Source: Parashewanella sp049608225
Lineage (GTDB): Bacteria; Pseudomonadota; Gammaproteobacteria; Enterobacterales; Shewanellaceae
Direction: 5' to 3'
Assembly (NCBI GenBank): GCA_049608225.1
Contig: JBMYXI010000035.1
Coordinates: 1-31,592 of the forward strand
DNA length: 31,592 bases
Under the pieces are notes generated by a model, which was not told the origin of the DNA, ran no database searches, and worked only from the letters and a program-made list of their open reading frames with translations. The stretch's first letter is position 1, and every line of letters begins with the position of its first letter. Positions 30,963-31,592 of this stretch are shown piece by piece. The position numbers and the translations under genes were made by a program.

Positions 30963-31592
30963 TTAAATCACTTAAGTATTTTTACGGTCAGCCACAATCA
31001 AAGGCTGATTTGCGTACCACAAATGAAGACTTTCAAGTTCAAGAGATCTTACCTTTTTCCCCCTCTGGTGAGGGCGAACATCATTTGGTTCATATTCGCA
31101 AGAATGGGTTAAATACCGGTTTTGTCGCAGAGAAATTAGCAAAGTTTGCCGATGTTCATCCAAGAGATGTGACTTTTGCTGGGCAAAAAGATCGCCATGC
31201 AGTCACGGAGCAATGGTTTGGTATTCGTATTCCGGGTAAGCATACGCCTAATTGGAATGGACTTAATGATGAACAATTAACAGTGTTACATGCCAGTCGC
31301 CATGGAAAAAAACTGCGAACTGGTGCGCTTGTTGGTAATCGTTTTAAAATTGTTTTGCGCAATTTAACTGATGTTAATGATGTCACCGAGCGACTGGAAA
31401 AAATTAAGTTGCAGGGTGTTCCTAATTACTTTGGCGAACAACGCTTTGGTCACAATGGCAAAAACATTGAAATGGCGCGGGCTATGTTCGCGGGTAAGAA
31501 AATACGTGATCGTAATAAACGTAGCTTGTATCTATCTGCGGTGCGTTCGAATATATTTAACCAAGTAGTTTCTCATCGACTGACAGAAAAGC
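30959..31592 (+). CDS. truD: tRNA pseudouridine(13) synthase TruD, 5' part
   Basis: TruD makes pseudouridine at position 13 of tRNA-Glu. The frame is open from the ATG at 30959 to the window edge, which cuts it after 211 codons of an expected 340 or so. It carries the family blocks DFQVQEILPF, GEGEHHLVHIRKNG, TGFVAEKLAKF, the active-site motif FAGQKDRHAVTEQW with the catalytic Asp at residue 78, GVPNYFGEQRFG, and RDRNKRSLYLSA. No interruption is seen. Start and ispF stop overlap as ATGA. The gene is incomplete only because of the window boundary. Confidence 0.95.
   Translation, partial: MIKSLKYFYGQPQSKADLRTTNEDFQVQEILPFSPSGEGEHHLVHIRKNGLNTGFVAEKLAKFADVHPRDVTFAGQKDRHAVTEQWFGIRIPGKHTPNWNGLNDEQLTVLHASRHGKKLRTGALVGNRFKIVLRNLTDVNDVTERLEKIKLQGVPNYFGEQRFGHNGKNIEMARAMFAGKKIRDRNKRSLYLSAVRSNIFNQVVSHRLTEK

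Noticed and set aside
1..31592. CRISPR arrays, insertion sequences, integrases, tRNA or rRNA genes
   Set aside because: No regularly spaced repeats, transposase-like frames, attachment repeats or tRNA-like sequence were seen in any intergenic stretch.

Overview
The window is chromosomal DNA of a moderately AT-rich gammaproteobacterium. Gene content, gene order and protein wording point to the Alteromonadales, most probably Shewanella or a close relative. The supports are a glyA-nrdR-ribD-ribE-ribB-ribH-nusB-thiL-pgpA run, a RibB fused to a dead GTP cyclohydrolase II domain (a variant known from Shewanella and other Proteobacteria), and the enterobacteria-like order barA / rlmD-relA-mazG-pyrG-eno-ftsB-ispD-ispF-truD. 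The genus is an inference from remembered family sequences, not from a search. I see no rRNA, tRNA, CRISPR array, insertion sequence, integrase or phage gene.

Layout. 1-690: one orphan secreted protein (minus strand) and the terminator of trhP. 691-2085: trhP, a tRNA-hydroxylation U32 protein (minus). 2272-4731: two plus-strand signalling genes, an HDOD protein and a membrane-anchored degenerate-GGDEF/EAL protein. 4706-6178: a tight minus-strand cluster of a small alpha/beta hydrolase, a NYN-domain ribonuclease-like protein and a YbgC-type thioesterase, downstream of ettA (6227-7894). 8228-9481: glyA, with its own terminator. 9617-14141: nrdR, then riboflavin synthesis (ribD, ribE, ribB-X, ribH) and nusB, closed by a terminator. 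14222-15672: thiL and pgpA, overlapping. 15727-17382: recN on the minus strand, with two LexA boxes over its promoter. 17504-17911: a doubtful orphan coiled-coil gene. 18138-21531: barA with a YjaG-family gene overlapping its end. 21687-31592: rlmD, relA, mazG, pyrG, eno, ftsB, ispD, ispF and a truD gene cut by the window edge.

How it works together. Most genes are core housekeeping: one-carbon metabolism (GlyA), flavin supply, thiamine diphosphate, CTP, glycolysis (enolase), isoprenoid precursors (IspD, IspF), RNA modification (TrhP, RlmD, TruD), translation control (EttA), ribosomal antitermination (NusB), repair (RecN), the stringent response (RelA, with MazG next to it), the BarA signalling kinase and division (FtsB). 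Accessory interest is limited to the hydrolase/NYN/thioesterase cluster, the two orphan proteins, the RibB-X fusion with its leader hairpin, the barA-yjaG coupling, and an inverted repeat around the eno promoter. I did not find a convincing new defence or mobile system.
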